Source: Bacillus sp. FJAT-18017 (GTDB taxonomy: Bacteria > Bacillota > Bacilli > Bacillales > Cytobacillaceae). From it: a DNA stretch of 64,000 nt. Below, in pieces: positions 26,771 through 36,764 of this stretch (position 1 is the stretch's first letter; every line of letters begins with the position of its first letter). Location of the stretch: the NCBI RefSeq assembly GCF_001278805.1, contig NZ_CP012602.1, forward strand, positions 723,001 through 787,000, in the 5' to 3' direction. A program made the position numbers and the translations under genes. The notes below the pieces were generated by a model. That model saw nothing but the letters and a program-made list of their open reading frames with translations. It had not been told where the DNA came from and made no database searches.

Positions 26771-27934
26771 ATGATTCAGCCCCATGGGGGAATTTTAGTA
26801 AACCTTGTGAATGAGGAGTATCCGATTCCGAAACATTCCCTGGCAATTGAACTTGATGCGATGGCCCTCAGCGACCTGGAATTGATTGCGATTGGCGCCT
26901 ATAGCCCGCTTGTCGGTTTTATGGGAAAAAGAGATTACCAGTCGGTTGTCGAAAATATGCGCCTCGAGGATGGTACTGTCTGGAGCATCCCAATTACACT
27001 CGCAGTTTCAAAGACAGCTGCCAAACAAATTGGACCTACAGACACTGTCAGGCTTGAGAAGGATGGCACCGTGTACGGGGTAATGCTGATTACTGACAAG
27101 TTCATTCCGGACAAGAAAAAGGAAGCAAAGCATGTGTACAAGACGGATGAACTGGAGCATCCAGGGGTAAAAAAACTATTTGAACGGGAAGAGGTCTATA
27201 TCGGCGGCCCGATTGTTATGGTCAGGAGGCCAGAGAACCCCTATCCAGCTGAAAATCGCGACCCGAGGGAAACCCGGGAGCTTTTCAGAAAAAATCATTG
27301 GAGTACTGTTGTGGGCTTTCAAACAAGGAATCCGATTCATAGAGCCCATGAATATCTTCAAAAGTGTGCACTTGAAACTGTTGATGGCTTATTCCTGCAT
27401 CCACTTGTCGGAGAAACAAAGGCCGACGATGTACCAGGTGATATCAGAATGAAAAGCTATAAAACACTTATTGAAAACTATTACCCGAAGGAAAGAGTGC
27501 TGCTTTCCGTCTTTCCGGCAGCAATGCGTTATGCCGGTCCCCGTGAAGCCATTTTTCACGCGCTTATCCGGAAAAATTACGGCTGTACTCATTTCATCGT
27601 TGGCCGCGATCATGCCGGAGTAGGCAATTATTACGGAACCTATGACGCCCAGAAGATATTCAGTAATTTTAAAAAAGAGGAAATTGGCATTCAAACTCTG
27701 TTTTTTGAAAACAGCTATTTTTGCAAAGCATGCGGCAATATGGCTTCTGTAAAAACATGCCCCCACGGCAAGGAACATCACGTATCCTTGTCCGGAACAA
27801 AAGTAAGGACGATGCTCAATAAAGGGGAGGCCCCTCCAAAGGAATACAGCCGCCCCGAGGTTGCCGAGATATTAATTGAGGGAATGACAAAGCGGGCTGG
27901 CAGCCTTCAGGAGTCGGTGGCAAAACATGACTGA
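26771..27934 (+). CDS. sat: sulfate adenylyltransferase (ATP sulfurylase)
   Basis: The protein is 387 aa from ATG 26771, directly after AGGAGGA; an in-frame start 18 nt earlier lacks a site. It makes APS from ATP and sulfate. Motifs: [13 protein letters not shown] (HxxH), [12 protein letters not shown] and the C-terminal CKACG...[17 protein letters not shown]. This is the monofunctional bacterial type without a fused kinase, matching the separate cysC behind it, which it overlaps by 8 nt. Confidence 0.95.
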   Translation: MIQPHGGILVNLVNEEYPIPKHSLAIELDAMALSDLELIAIGAYSPLVGFMGKRDYQSVVENMRLEDGTVWSIPITLAVSKTAAKQIGPTDTVRLEKDGTVYGVMLITDKFIPDKKKEAKHVYKTDELEHPGVKKLFEREEVYIGGPIVMVRRPENPYPAENRDPRETRELFRKNHWSTVVGFQTRNPIHRAHEYLQKCALETVDGLFLHPLVGETKADDVPGDIRMKSYKTLIENYYPKERVLLSVFPAAMRYAGPREAIFHALIRKNYGCTHFIVGRDHAGVGNYYGTYDAQKIFSNFKKEEIGIQTLFFENSYFCKACGNMASVKTCPHGKEHHVSLSGTKVRTMLNKGEAPPKEYSRPEVAEILIEGMTKRAGSLQESVAKHD

Positions 27935-28520
27935 GCATATTGTCTGGCATCCAGCCACTATTACTAAGGATGACCGCAGGAAATTAAACGGCCATAACAG
28001 CTTCGTGCTCTGGTTTACCGGCCTTTCCGGCTCTGGTAAATCGACACTTGCCAATGAAGTAGACCGCAAGCTTCACAGTCTTGGGGTGAGGAGTTATGTA
28101 CTGGATGGGGACAATATCCGCCACGGCTTAAACCAGGGGCTCGGCTTCAGCAAGGAAGATCGTGTTGAAAACATCCGCCGGATCGGTGAGGTTTCCAAAC
28201 TGTTTGTTGATAGCGGCCAGATTGTCCTCACTGCGTTCATTTCCCCATTTCGTGAAGACCGCGATAGGGTGAGGGCGCTGTTTGAACAGGGTGAATTTAT
28301 TGAGGTATGGGTGCAATGCCCGCTTGAGGTATGCGAAAAAAGGGATGTTAAAGGTTTGTATCAAAAAGCGCGGGAGGGTGAAATTAAGGAATTTACTGGG
28401 ATTAATTCCCCGTATGAACCCCCGCAGGCTCCTGAGATCACCATTGATACTTCAGAATGCATGGTTGCCGATGCCGCGCAATGTATCATCAAGTATATAC
28501 GGGAGAGGGGCTTCATTTAA
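27927..28520 (+). CDS. cysC: adenylylsulfate kinase (APS kinase)
   Basis: The protein is 197 aa with P-loop GLSGSGKST near residues 30-40, then [17 protein letters not shown] and FISPFREDR, the APS kinase set. It phosphorylates APS to PAPS. Start ATG lies inside the end of sat, so translation is coupled. It ends the cysH-sat-cysC operon. A sulfite reductase is not in the window, so the sulfite made here could go to ComA next door. Confidence 0.95.
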   Translation: MTEHIVWHPATITKDDRRKLNGHNSFVLWFTGLSGSGKSTLANEVDRKLHSLGVRSYVLDGDNIRHGLNQGLGFSKEDRVENIRRIGEVSKLFVDSGQIVLTAFISPFREDRDRVRALFEQGEFIEVWVQCPLEVCEKRDVKGLYQKAREGEIKEFTGINSPYEPPQAPEITIDTSECMVADAAQCIIKYIRERGFI

Positions 28521-28525
28521 AGAGA

Positions 28526-28556
28526 AGGTTCCGGGGGGAGCCCCCGGAACTTTTTT
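28526..28556 (+). terminator. terminator of cysH-sat-cysC
   Basis: GTTCCGGGGG and CCCCCGGAAC form a very stable stem with a short loop, followed by TTTTTT. Confidence 0.93.
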
Positions 28557-28559
28557 CAA

Positions 28560-29477
28560 TTAAATGGATGTTTTAGAAAGGGCCATCTGGTCCTCAGGAA
28601 GTGCCTTCGTGGTTCCATCACTGTTCAATACATTCCGCCAGGTATATTTTGGCTTATAACCAAGGACTTTCTTTGCTTTGTCATGGGACATCAATGTCTC
28701 ATATCCTTCAATATCCTTTTTCAGTTCTACGCTTGGGAAGTATTTTTCAACTAAGTACTGGCTCGGCTTTGGCATGATTGTGTCAGGTGCGGTAATATGA
28801 AAAATATTATTTCCGATATTATCTGCTTGAATGGCCAGCAGGCAAGCCTGTGCAGCATCTCTAACATCGCAGTAAGCCCAAGCGTTTTTCTTTTGCAAAT
28901 CCCATTGCTTTTCATCATTCCAATGCATGATCGGCAATTTTTCATATTCGTCAGGCTCATAGATATTGGCAAACCTTAGGGCCGCGATTTGCGTCTTATT
29001 GCCTGAAAGATCAAAAAACATCTGCGAAAGGTTTTCGGTCAACCGCTTTACCATCGCATAGGAGGACTTGACTCTTGTTGGGTGTTTCTCATCCACTGGC
29101 AGGTAGTAAAGTTCCTCCTCGATAAAAGGATAACCAAGAACGGTTTCGCTCGAGGCCCAAACAAGCTTTGGAATCTGGTGGTCTTTGCAGGCCTCAAGGA
29201 TATTAAAGTTGACTAGCATATTGTTTTCAAACAGTGCCTGAGATGTATTTCTTACGTCAGTAGGAATGTTCCCAAGGTGGACTACCCCGTATGCACCCTT
29301 TAATAGTTGGGAAACTTGGCCGTAATCCTTCAATTCAACCTGAAGGAATTTAGGTGAGGCAGATTCTTCCCTCAATTTCCTGTCAGTGGCGATCACTTCA
29401 TAGCCTGCTTCCATAAACGTCCTTACGGTCCACCGGCCAATTTTTCCTGCTGCACCTGTAACAACAACCCTTTTCAA
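28560..29477 (-). CDS. NAD-dependent epimerase/dehydratase (extended SDR)
   Basis: The protein is 305 aa. TTG start at 29477, about 9 nt after AAAGGAG. N-terminal VVVTGAAGKIGRWTVRTFMEAG is the GxxGxxG Rossmann loop. SSYAMVKRLTEN carries the YxxxK catalytic pair, and the preceding ASSETVLG gives the serine. Substrate is unknown; the family includes UDP-glucose 4-epimerase-like and uronate dehydrogenase-like enzymes. It is convergent with cysC and monocistronic. Confidence 0.85.
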   Translation of the reverse strand: MKRVVVTGAAGKIGRWTVRTFMEAGYEVIATDRKLREESASPKFLQVELKDYGQVSQLLKGAYGVVHLGNIPTDVRNTSQALFENNMLVNFNILEACKDHQIPKLVWASSETVLGYPFIEEELYYLPVDEKHPTRVKSSYAMVKRLTENLSQMFFDLSGNKTQIAALRFANIYEPDEYEKLPIMHWNDEKQWDLQKKNAWAYCDVRDAAQACLLAIQADNIGNNIFHITAPDTIMPKPSQYLVEKYFPSVELKKDIEGYETLMSHDKAKKVLGYKPKYTWRNVLNSDGTTKALPEDQMALSKTSI

Positions 29478-29677
29478 ATTGCTTCGCTCCTTTTAAAAAG
29501 TCTTTGTTTTTGAATGGTATTAAAAAATTACTTCGCCTGCCATCCTTTGTTAGAATCTCCTCTTCCTTACATTTTATTGAACTGATTTTCCTAGTAAATT
29601 GTGGTGTCTCCTTTATAATTTCAAGCTTCTTTTCTCATACTAGATTAGTGCGCATTTTGTCATGAGAGGATTTTTTT

Positions 29678-30808
29678 ATGAAAAAAATTATCGTGATTGG
29701 GGCTGGGATTCTTGGTGCATCAACAGCATATCATTTGGCAAAGATGGGTGCGGAGGTCCATATAATTGACCGACAGGATAAAGGACAGGCAACTGAGGCT
29801 GCTGCTGGCATTGTTTGTCCTTGGCTGGTTGGTGGGCAAAGTGAAGCCTGGTATACGATGGCAAATGCTGGGGCGGGATATTTCCCAACTCTAATTGAAG
29901 AATTAAACAGAGAAGGCGAGCAGGAGGTTGGTTACCAAAGAGCCGGTGCACTCATTATTCACCACGAGGAATCGGAAATAGAGAAGTTGGAAGAGCGGGC
30001 AAGGTTAAGGGAAGGCTATGCCCGGGAAATCGGAGAAATTTCCCGACTCACTGAACAGATAAGCAGTACGCTCTTTCCACTGTTATCAGATGGTTATCAC
30101 TCTGTTTTTGTTCAAGGGGCGGCCATTGTAGAAGGACGCCTCCTGCGTAATTCGCTGCTTCGTATTGCAGAACGGAATGGTGCCGTTAGGATAAGCGGCG
30201 ACGCGGAGCTTCTATTTAACGGGAGCCAAGTGACTGGTACAAAGGTGGGAAGTAATTGTTATATGGCAGATATGGTCATTGTTTGTGCCGGAGCATGGGC
30301 AGAGGCAATTTTTAAGCCGATGGGCCTTACCTTTAATGTGAACTTTGAGAAGGCACAGACAATCCATCTAAAGTTACCAGGTGCAAAAGGGATGGAGAAG
30401 TGGCCGGCCGTAATAGATCCTTCCACCCAGTACATCGTTCCTTTGGACGGAGGCAGGGTTGTAGTTGGTTCGACGACTGAAAACGATAGTGACAGGTATG
30501 ATGCCCGCTTAACCGCAAGAGGGGTTCATAAAAATCTAACTGATGGACTGGAAATTGCCCCAGGCCTGGCAGATGGTATATTCCTAGGAGGAAAGGTTGG
30601 ATTCCGCCCGTTTACTGCTGGAGGTGTTCCAGTCGCAGGGAACATACCGGGCTGGAAAGGGGTCATTGCGGCAAATGGACTTGGGGCAACCGGGTTAACA
30701 ATCGGACCATTTTTGGGCTTGCAGCTTGCAAAACTGGCACTCGATATGGAACTGGATATCAATCTCAGCGAATACGACATAAGGAATGCAATTGCGGAAG
30801 AAAAATAA
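29678..30808 (+). CDS. FAD-dependent amino-acid/glycine oxidase-type oxidoreductase (DAO family)
   Basis: The protein is 376 aa. N-terminal IVIGAGILGASTAYHLAKMGAEVHIID binds FAD, then AAAGIVCPWL, and C-terminal GFRPFTAGGVPVAGNIPGWKGVIAANGLGATGLT is the DadA/DAO pattern. AGAGGA precedes the ATG. It oxidises an amine or D-amino acid; the substrate is not deducible and there is no thiamine gene context that would point to ThiO. Confidence 0.86.
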   Translation: MKKIIVIGAGILGASTAYHLAKMGAEVHIIDRQDKGQATEAAAGIVCPWLVGGQSEAWYTMANAGAGYFPTLIEELNREGEQEVGYQRAGALIIHHEESEIEKLEERARLREGYAREIGEISRLTEQISSTLFPLLSDGYHSVFVQGAAIVEGRLLRNSLLRIAERNGAVRISGDAELLFNGSQVTGTKVGSNCYMADMVIVCAGAWAEAIFKPMGLTFNVNFEKAQTIHLKLPGAKGMEKWPAVIDPSTQYIVPLDGGRVVVGSTTENDSDRYDARLTARGVHKNLTDGLEIAPGLADGIFLGGKVGFRPFTAGGVPVAGNIPGWKGVIAANGLGATGLTIGPFLGLQLAKLALDMELDINLSEYDIRNAIAEEK

Positions 30809-30818
30809 AAAGTGGTGG

Positions 30819-30868
30819 TAAAGTGCGCAGTTGCCAGAAAAGCATATTAAGCAGACTGCGCTTTCTTT
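30819..30868 (+). terminator. terminator after FAD oxidoreductase
   Basis: AAAGTGCGCAGT (30819-30830) and ACTGCGC-TTT (30854-30863), then CTTTT. Confidence 0.7.
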
Positions 30869-30977
30869 TGGACTGTATTCGGACGTGCTTTTTTACTAGA
30901 AATAGCCCCGGTTTAATATCCCTGTCATGGCACAAACTAAACGGAATGATTATACAGCCGAAGGGAAGGGCATCAAA

Positions 30978-31448
30978 ATGTGGTTATTAGTAATCAGTGC
31001 CATTCTTTTTCCCCTGCTTGTTTTTTTTATGCCAAAAAGGATTCCGCTAATGGATTTATACGCGACAACCGGCATGGCAACTTACTTCCAATTATTGACC
31101 GACGTTTATCTTCATATTAAGTTAGACTGGTATGGGTATTTTTCCGACAATCAAAAAGCCGAGTGGCCGACTACGCTATTAACTCCGCTCTATTTATCCA
31201 TCAATCCCTTGTTTTTGAACTTTTATCCTTATGATAGGAGTAAATTTATAAAAATCCTTTATATGGGAGTCTGGACCGTCTTTTCAGTGCTATATGAATG
31301 GATCGCAACCAAAACCGGCATGTTTTATCATGAAGAGTGGAAGCTGTACCACTCAGCCCTAACCTATCCCTTTTTATTTATCCTGTTAAGGCTTCAATTG
31401 TCATTGGTCCGTCACCTGCGTAAAAGGGAGGAGCCAGGCTGTTCTTAA
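30978..31448 (+). CDS. CBO0543-like membrane protein
   Basis: The protein is 156 aa from the ATG at 30978, which has GAAGGGAAGG 8 nt upstream. An in-frame ATG at 30927 has no binding site. About four or five membrane helices with aromatic-rich loops (LYATTGMATYFQLLTDVYL, FYPYDRSKFIKILYMGVWTVFSVLYEWIA, FYHEEWKLYHSALTYPFL). I recognise the general type of Bacillus/Clostridium membrane proteins annotated as CBO0543 family, function unknown. Confidence 0.72.
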   Translation: MWLLVISAILFPLLVFFMPKRIPLMDLYATTGMATYFQLLTDVYLHIKLDWYGYFSDNQKAEWPTTLLTPLYLSINPLFLNFYPYDRSKFIKILYMGVWTVFSVLYEWIATKTGMFYHEEWKLYHSALTYPFLFILLRLQLSLVRHLRKREEPGCS

Positions 31449-31494
31449 TAGATTTTTCAATATTGAGCCAAGCTGGCAGAGAGATTTTTCCCCG

Positions 31495-31617
31495 AAGGAC
31501 GGTTACAAGGACATTTTGAGGTGGAGTGCATGTGGAATTGTCCTTGAAGTATGGTTTCAAGGACATTTTGAGGTGGATAGCATATGGAATTGTCCGCGAA
31601 GGACGGTTTCAATCGCC
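31495..31617. repeat. 52-bp hairpin repeat, family 1, second locus
   Basis: CAAGGACATTTTGAGGTGG occurs at 31506 and again at 31558, exactly 52 bp apart, with a third partial unit to about 31617. Each unit has TCAAGGACA paired with TGTCCTTGA (or TGTCCGCGA). The core GGACATTT...TTGTCC...GAA...GGTTTC aligns with family 1 at 19387-19660. It occupies the middle of the gap 31449-31811; the rest of that gap shows nothing. Confidence 0.88.
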
Positions 31618-31811
31618 TCCATAAAACTTGACAATACGGAAGAATCAATCGCCTTGCATTCACCTTTCTAAATAATTGGATTTTACAGACGATGTTTTGC
31701 TGGACTTATGCAAAAATGGGCTTTTAACAGGGGAAATCTCAAGTTTTTAAAAAATGGTTTACCCACAAAGAAGTTAGGGTAATATCCCTTGTTGGAAGGG
31801 AGATTTAGGAT

Positions 31812-32645
31812 ATGTATGATTTTTCAGGTGTTATTAATAGAATTAGAGAAATAAAAGTGGATCTTGCCAATGAAATAACCGATAAACAAGTTGAGAAGTA
31901 TCCTGAGCAGCTTGGACCGATTTCAGAACAGCTCCGCAAAGAAAGAGTAAATCTGATAGGATTATACGAGGAATTGCTCGTTGATGATCTCGATACTGCT
32001 CTGGCAAAGATTGAAGAATGGGGCAAAAAGACCGGGGCATATTGTTACGAACTCGGAATGACTATCGATATGGCGTTGGATGAACTGAATTATTATCGCG
32101 AAGAAATGACCGAAATTATATATGAATTAGGCCAGAAAAATGAAATATCGCTAAGTAATTATCATGAGGCGAACAAGAAATTGCAAAGAATCATTGATAA
32201 GGCTGCCCAAAGCTTCAGCATTGCGTTCGTGGCACATCATAAGGATATGATGAAAAAGGCGCAGAGGGAAATCGAAGAATTGTCGGTTCCAGTTGTTCCC
32301 CTTGAAGACGGAGTGGCTGTGCTGCCGCTGGTTGGAACCATCGACACATACCGGGCCAAGCTGCTAATGGAAGAATCACTTAGGAAGAGTGCCCAGCTTG
32401 GTGTTACCTATTTTATCGTTGACCTGTCAGGGGTTCCGATTGTTGATACGATGGTCGCAAACCAAATCTTCCAGGTTATAGATGCGCTGAGGCTTTTAGG
32501 AGTTCAGGCAGTATTGAGCGGAATTAGGCCTGAGATTGCCCAGACTATGGTTCTTCTCGGAATAGACACATCCAGGATTAATACTTTTTCCAGCCTGCAG
32601 CAGGCATTGCAATCATATAGGCTAACCCACCCGGCTGCCATGTAA
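31812..32645 (+). CDS. RsbR-type STAS domain protein (stressosome)
   Basis: The protein is 277 aa. The N-terminal 150 residues are a non-haem globin-like sensor domain; the C-terminal STAS domain begins near residue 160 (VAVLPLVGTIDTYRAK). The threonine positions GTIDT and PIVDT correspond to the sites phosphorylated by RsbT in B. subtilis RsbR proteins. It would take part in a stressosome controlling sigma-B. AAGGGAG precedes the ATG at 9 nt. RsbS and RsbT genes are not nearby, as is usual for the paralogues RsbRB-RD. Confidence 0.87.
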   Translation: MYDFSGVINRIREIKVDLANEITDKQVEKYPEQLGPISEQLRKERVNLIGLYEELLVDDLDTALAKIEEWGKKTGAYCYELGMTIDMALDELNYYREEMTEIIYELGQKNEISLSNYHEANKKLQRIIDKAAQSFSIAFVAHHKDMMKKAQREIEELSVPVVPLEDGVAVLPLVGTIDTYRAKLLMEESLRKSAQLGVTYFIVDLSGVPIVDTMVANQIFQVIDALRLLGVQAVLSGIRPEIAQTMVLLGIDTSRINTFSSLQQALQSYRLTHPAAM

Positions 32646-32655
32646 GTATGCTGAA

Positions 32656-32697
32656 GACAACCTGAATCCTGATATAAGGATGGAGGTTGTCTTTTTT
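32656..32697 (+). terminator. terminator of the rsbR-like gene
   Basis: GACAACCT...ATCCT pairs with AGGAT...AGGTTGTC, followed by TTTTTT. Confidence 0.9.
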
Positions 32698-32752
32698 AAA
32701 AGGTCGATATTGTCATGTACCATTCAGAATCGGACATTCCGCATTATAACTT

Positions 32753-34699
32753 TCATAAACAATGCATTTCTGCCTCTGCTTCATCCCATGGGACGGTATA
32801 GCCGTGCCCCTTTGCGCAAAAGATTGATGATGAACTATAGTCGGGATCGGCATCCTTCTTATAGCCAATCTGCTCAATTACTTCATCCTGATTATGGCAA
32901 GGGTAATAGCCGGCAAGCACTAGGTTCAGTGTACCTTTTCCACCAGTAATTGACGCAAACTCTGGACCATAATTTATGAATGTAGCAACAGGGACCTTCC
33001 CGGTTATAATTGTGTAGTTATCGTGTGTTTCTGGTGTGTCAAAGCTGCCGTGAGCTGTTTGGATATCTGTTAAAATTCTTCTGATATGATTCACTTCAAT
33101 CTTTATCCTAAATTCATAGAAGGGCTCAAGCAGTATATTTCTTGCTTTTTCAAGTCCCTGGCGCAGCGCCCGGAAAGAAGCCTCGCGGAAATCGCCGCCC
33201 GATGTATGCTTGTTATGGGCCCGGCCAGTCAACAGCGTTATTTTCATATCTGTAACTGGAGATCCTGTCAAAAGCCCGTGATGATCACGTTCGAACAAAT
33301 GGGTTCGGATAACATTCTGTGTGCCAATTTCAAGGTCATTTGGATGGCAGATGCTCTCAAATGAAATCCCGCTGTTTCGGGGACCAGGCTCAAGCTTCAG
33401 ATGAACCTCGGCATAATGGCCGAGCGGCTCGAAATGGCCATAACCGACAACCCCTGGTCCGTCAATTGTCTCTCTATACAAAATTTCAGGTTCGGCAAAG
33501 CTGATATCAAGGCCAAAGCGGTCATGAGCAACCTGCTTTATCACCTCTAGCTGGATGACCCCCATCACATGGAAATGGATGTCCTGCGAGCGCTCCTCCC
33601 AGCTGACATTCAACGAAGGATCCTCGGCATCAAGCTTTTTAAAATAACCGAGGACATCCTTTGCGTTCAAACTCCTGTCGAACAGGACTTTCGACTTCAG
33701 TGCGGATACCATTTCATAGCTAGCAGGTTCTTTTAACGTTCCAAGCCCCTCGCCGGCAGCAGCCTCTGACAGCCCTGTCACAGCAACAATGTCCCCAGCG
33801 TAGGCCTCGTTGACTGTTGTAAACTTATTTCCGCTATATATCCGTATCCCGGTTATCTTTTCAAAAAACTCTTCGCCATACTGAACTTCATCGCGGACCT
33901 TCAATGTGCCAGCCAACACTTTAATGAATGTAATCCTTGTCCCTTTTTCATCGTAGCGCAGTTTGTATACCCGTCCGGCAAATGGTTTATCCGTTTGATA
34001 ATGAGTAATCGTCAGAATATCCAGCCTTTGCAAAAACTCGGCAACGCCAATGTCCTGAAGCGCAGAGCCGTTCATGCAAGGAAAAATACCCCCTTCGTGA
34101 ACCAGCTTTTGCATTGTTTCCAGCCAAAGCACTGGCTCATAGCCGTCCTCCATATAGTGTTCAAGGAGCTCGTCATCCCGTTCGGCAATGAATTCGGCCA
34201 ATTCTTCTTCCATTCGGCCATCCTCTTGCAATCCGGCTATATCACAAACATCCCGGGTCAGCTGGCTGCGAATTTCCTTGAGCACCCGGCCCTGCTCAGC
34301 CCCTGTCCGGTCAATTTTATTAATAAAAAAGAAAACAGGAATATCGTGTTTTTTCAGAAGGCTCCAAACGGTTTCAGTATGTCCTTCAACCCCTTCAACG
34401 GCACTAACAATAATAATCGCAGCATCCATCATGGCAATCGCCCGCTCCATCTCCGGCGAAAAATCGACGTGTCCAGGCGTATCAATCAAATAATAATCTG
34501 AGTTTCGGTACGTAAATCTCGCCTGCTCGGCAAAAACAGTAATGCCTCTTTGTTTTTCAATAACATGATGGTCGAGAAACGTGTCCTTGTGGTCGACCCG
34601 TCCCCTATGCCTGATTGCATCCGTTTGGTAAAGCAGCTGCTCGGCAAGCGTCGTCTTTCCGGCATCCACATGCGCAAACATCCCGATTGTTTTTTTCAT
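32753..34699 (-). CDS. TetM/TetO-like translational GTPase
   Basis: The protein is 648 aa, similar in length to Tet(M) (639). GTPase motifs: G1 AHVDAGKT (9-16), G2 region KQRGITV, G3 DTPGH, G4 NKID. EF-G-like domains II-V follow, ending with the short C-terminal tail typical of ribosomal protection proteins. GAGGTGCTTCTATG gives the start. Bacillaceae chromosomes often carry such a gene; it can remove tetracycline from the ribosome or have another ribosome-linked role. Resistance cannot be concluded from sequence alone. It stands alone without mobile DNA around it, which argues for a resident gene. Confidence 0.86.
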   Translation of the reverse strand: MKKTIGMFAHVDAGKTTLAEQLLYQTDAIRHRGRVDHKDTFLDHHVIEKQRGITVFAEQARFTYRNSDYYLIDTPGHVDFSPEMERAIAMMDAAIIIVSAVEGVEGHTETVWSLLKKHDIPVFFFINKIDRTGAEQGRVLKEIRSQLTRDVCDIAGLQEDGRMEEELAEFIAERDDELLEHYMEDGYEPVLWLETMQKLVHEGGIFPCMNGSALQDIGVAEFLQRLDILTITHYQTDKPFAGRVYKLRYDEKGTRITFIKVLAGTLKVRDEVQYGEEFFEKITGIRIYSGNKFTTVNEAYAGDIVAVTGLSEAAAGEGLGTLKEPASYEMVSALKSKVLFDRSLNAKDVLGYFKKLDAEDPSLNVSWEERSQDIHFHVMGVIQLEVIKQVAHDRFGLDISFAEPEILYRETIDGPGVVGYGHFEPLGHYAEVHLKLEPGPRNSGISFESICHPNDLEIGTQNVIRTHLFERDHHGLLTGSPVTDMKITLLTGRAHNKHTSGGDFREASFRALRQGLEKARNILLEPFYEFRIKIEVNHIRRILTDIQTAHGSFDTPETHDNYTIITGKVPVATFINYGPEFASITGGKGTLNLVLAGYYPCHNQDEVIEQIGYKKDADPDYSSSSIFCAKGHGYTVPWDEAEAEMHCL

Positions 34700-34735
34700 A
34701 GAAGCACCTCAGCCTAATAGATGTACCCATTATAG

Positions 34736-34770
34736 CAAAACAGCAGACTCTCTATTAAGAGAATCTGCTG
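34736..34770 (-). terminator. terminator of the CPA2 antiporter gene
   Basis: CAGCAGATTCTCT and AGAGAGTCTGCTG (minus strand) form a 13-bp stem with one mismatch, followed by TTTTG. The TATAAT just beyond may be the -10 of the TetM-like gene. Confidence 0.78.
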
Positions 34771-34811
34771 CAGCTATAATTTAGAGTCTAGCAAACATAA
34801 ACTTTACTCCT

Positions 34812-36626
34812 CTAACCCAATTCATCCGTAAGCCTCTGTATGCTTTCCGAGCTCCCGCTAACAATCAGCCGGTCGCCTATCAGCAGTTCTGTATCACCAT
34901 GCGGAATAATCGGGATGTCACCGCGATATATTTTTACAATCAGGGCATCACCAAGGAATGGCAGCTGGCGGAGTGGCAGCCCGTGGTATAGGGTGTTGCC
35001 GACAATCAGCTGCTGCAAGGTGCCAGGTTGAGAAATCATCTGGATCATTCCTGGGTTATCGACGAGTGATTTCATCAGTACCCTTGTAGAAATAGTCGTC
35101 GAAAACACAGTATACCCTTCCGCGGTAAGCTTGCTATGCATTTCGGGAACCTCGGCCCGTACGATGATTCTTTCAACGCCCTTCATTTTTGCAAAAGTCG
35201 CGAATTCAAGATTTTTCTCTTCATCGCCCGTTCCGAGTACAAGGACATTGCCCGAAAAGGCCCCGGCCGCAAATAGGGTTTCTGTGTTTAGTTTATCAAG
35301 TTCCACAATTGGGAAGTTGTGATCCTCATCATAAAGCTTGTTTTGTGCTGCACTGTAGACAGTAACCTCAAATCCTTCAGCCTGAAGATCAAGTGAGACT
35401 GGAAGAGTGATCGTGTTGGCCCCCACCATGGAGACGCGTGGCTTCTCCGGTAAAATAGTCGGGATGCTCTTTTGGAACATCATTGGAGAAATGAAGCAGC
35501 TAAGGATGGAAACCAATATGATTGCGCTGGCAACCGAATTCGAAATTATCCCGAAATCGAGGGAAACAGTTGCGACAACAATTGCCAGGCTCAGGGTTGC
35601 GCCAAGCAGGATACCGGAGCTTGTTGTTTCTGTCCATGAATAATATCGCCTTAATAGAAGGGTCGGAATGACCCTGGCGATATAAATAGCGAGTAGCATG
35701 ACTGGGATGAGCAGCCAGACGTTTGGGTCATTAAAAATAGCTCCGAGGTCAAGGTTAACACCAATCATAATAAAAAAGATTGGAATCAGGAATCCGTAGC
35801 CGAATGAATCAAGCTGGTGAATAAAATCCTTCGATGGCGATAGGAGCGAAACAATAACTCCAGCTAAAAATGCACCCAGTATGGCTTCGGCACCAAGTGC
35901 TTCCGCCAGTACCACAAACAAAAGAATCAATGCGAAGGTTCCGCGCGTCCCTAATTGGGTCGTTCCCCGGCGCAGGGACTCGTACACCTTGCCATTGTCC
36001 ATTTTTTTAATAACAAAATAAACAATGAATACGAAAACTAACAGGATTGAAATCCAAATCGGACTTAAGCCGCCTTCCGTTTTTGAAGCAAGATAAAAAA
36101 CAAACAGGAGCATTGTCACAAAGTCAGATAGGACCGCCGTTAGCAGGATTGTCTGCCCCAGTTCGGTGTTGAGCAGTTTCTTTTCTTTTAAAACCGGAAC
36201 GACGACACCAAGCGAAACCGTTGCAAGGATGATTGCCATTACAAACGGGTCCTTCACAAGCCCCATCCATTTCATCAATTCAGCCAATGCAAATGATAGC
36301 CCGAGCATCAGCCCAAAGATGATCAGCGAAATAAGGAAAGGATTTGGCAGCTTGCCTGAGGCTTTTCCTTTTTTGCTAAAAGCACTGAAATCTATTTCAA
36401 CACCGCTCAAAAACATCAGATAAATTAGTCCCAGAGTAGATAATACTGCCAGCCAGGGGCCGGAATGTATGATGTCAAAACCGCTTTGTCCAAGGATGAT
36501 ACCAACGAGGATTTCAGCCACAACGACAGGCATGAATTTAAGACGGAAGCGGTGCAGTAAGATAGGTATAAGAAACGCGATAGAAACCACGAGCATAAGT
36601 CCGGTAAAAGATGCATGTTCCTGCAT
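34812..36626 (-). CDS. CPA2 family cation:proton antiporter with TrkA-N and TrkA-C domains
   Basis: The protein is 604 aa. Residues 1-380 form a Na+/H+ exchanger (CPA2, KefB-like) membrane domain with about 12 helices. A Rossmann TrkA-N-like regulatory domain follows (residues 395-500, VSMVGANTITLPVS, VLVLGTGDEEKN) and a TrkA-C/RCK_C domain at the end (VGNTLYHGLPLRQL...GDRLIVSGSSESI). This layout fits ligand-gated K+ or Na+ efflux. AGAGGTG precedes the ATG. Monocistronic. Confidence 0.88.
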   Translation of the reverse strand: MQEHASFTGLMLVVSIAFLIPILLHRFRLKFMPVVVAEILVGIILGQSGFDIIHSGPWLAVLSTLGLIYLMFLSGVEIDFSAFSKKGKASGKLPNPFLISLIIFGLMLGLSFALAELMKWMGLVKDPFVMAIILATVSLGVVVPVLKEKKLLNTELGQTILLTAVLSDFVTMLLFVFYLASKTEGGLSPIWISILLVFVFIVYFVIKKMDNGKVYESLRRGTTQLGTRGTFALILLFVVLAEALGAEAILGAFLAGVIVSLLSPSKDFIHQLDSFGYGFLIPIFFIMIGVNLDLGAIFNDPNVWLLIPVMLLAIYIARVIPTLLLRRYYSWTETTSSGILLGATLSLAIVVATVSLDFGIISNSVASAIILVSILSCFISPMMFQKSIPTILPEKPRVSMVGANTITLPVSLDLQAEGFEVTVYSAAQNKLYDEDHNFPIVELDKLNTETLFAAGAFSGNVLVLGTGDEEKNLEFATFAKMKGVERIIVRAEVPEMHSKLTAEGYTVFSTTISTRVLMKSLVDNPGMIQMISQPGTLQQLIVGNTLYHGLPLRQLPFLGDALIVKIYRGDIPIIPHGDTELLIGDRLIVSGSSESIQRLTDELG

Positions 36627-36764
36627 TTGGTCACCTCTTTATCATGAGTATTTAAAAAATCAAACGATACCATAGTTTTTACTGAAATACAATCTTTTTC
36701 AAAAAGGAGGGAAGTCCGCCGTACGTGCGGAATAAAGTTAACCATCCAGGAAAGGAGATGTGGA

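Noticed and set aside
32753..34699. Calling a confirmed tetracycline resistance gene
   Set aside because: Family membership alone does not prove resistance and no mobile element surrounds it.
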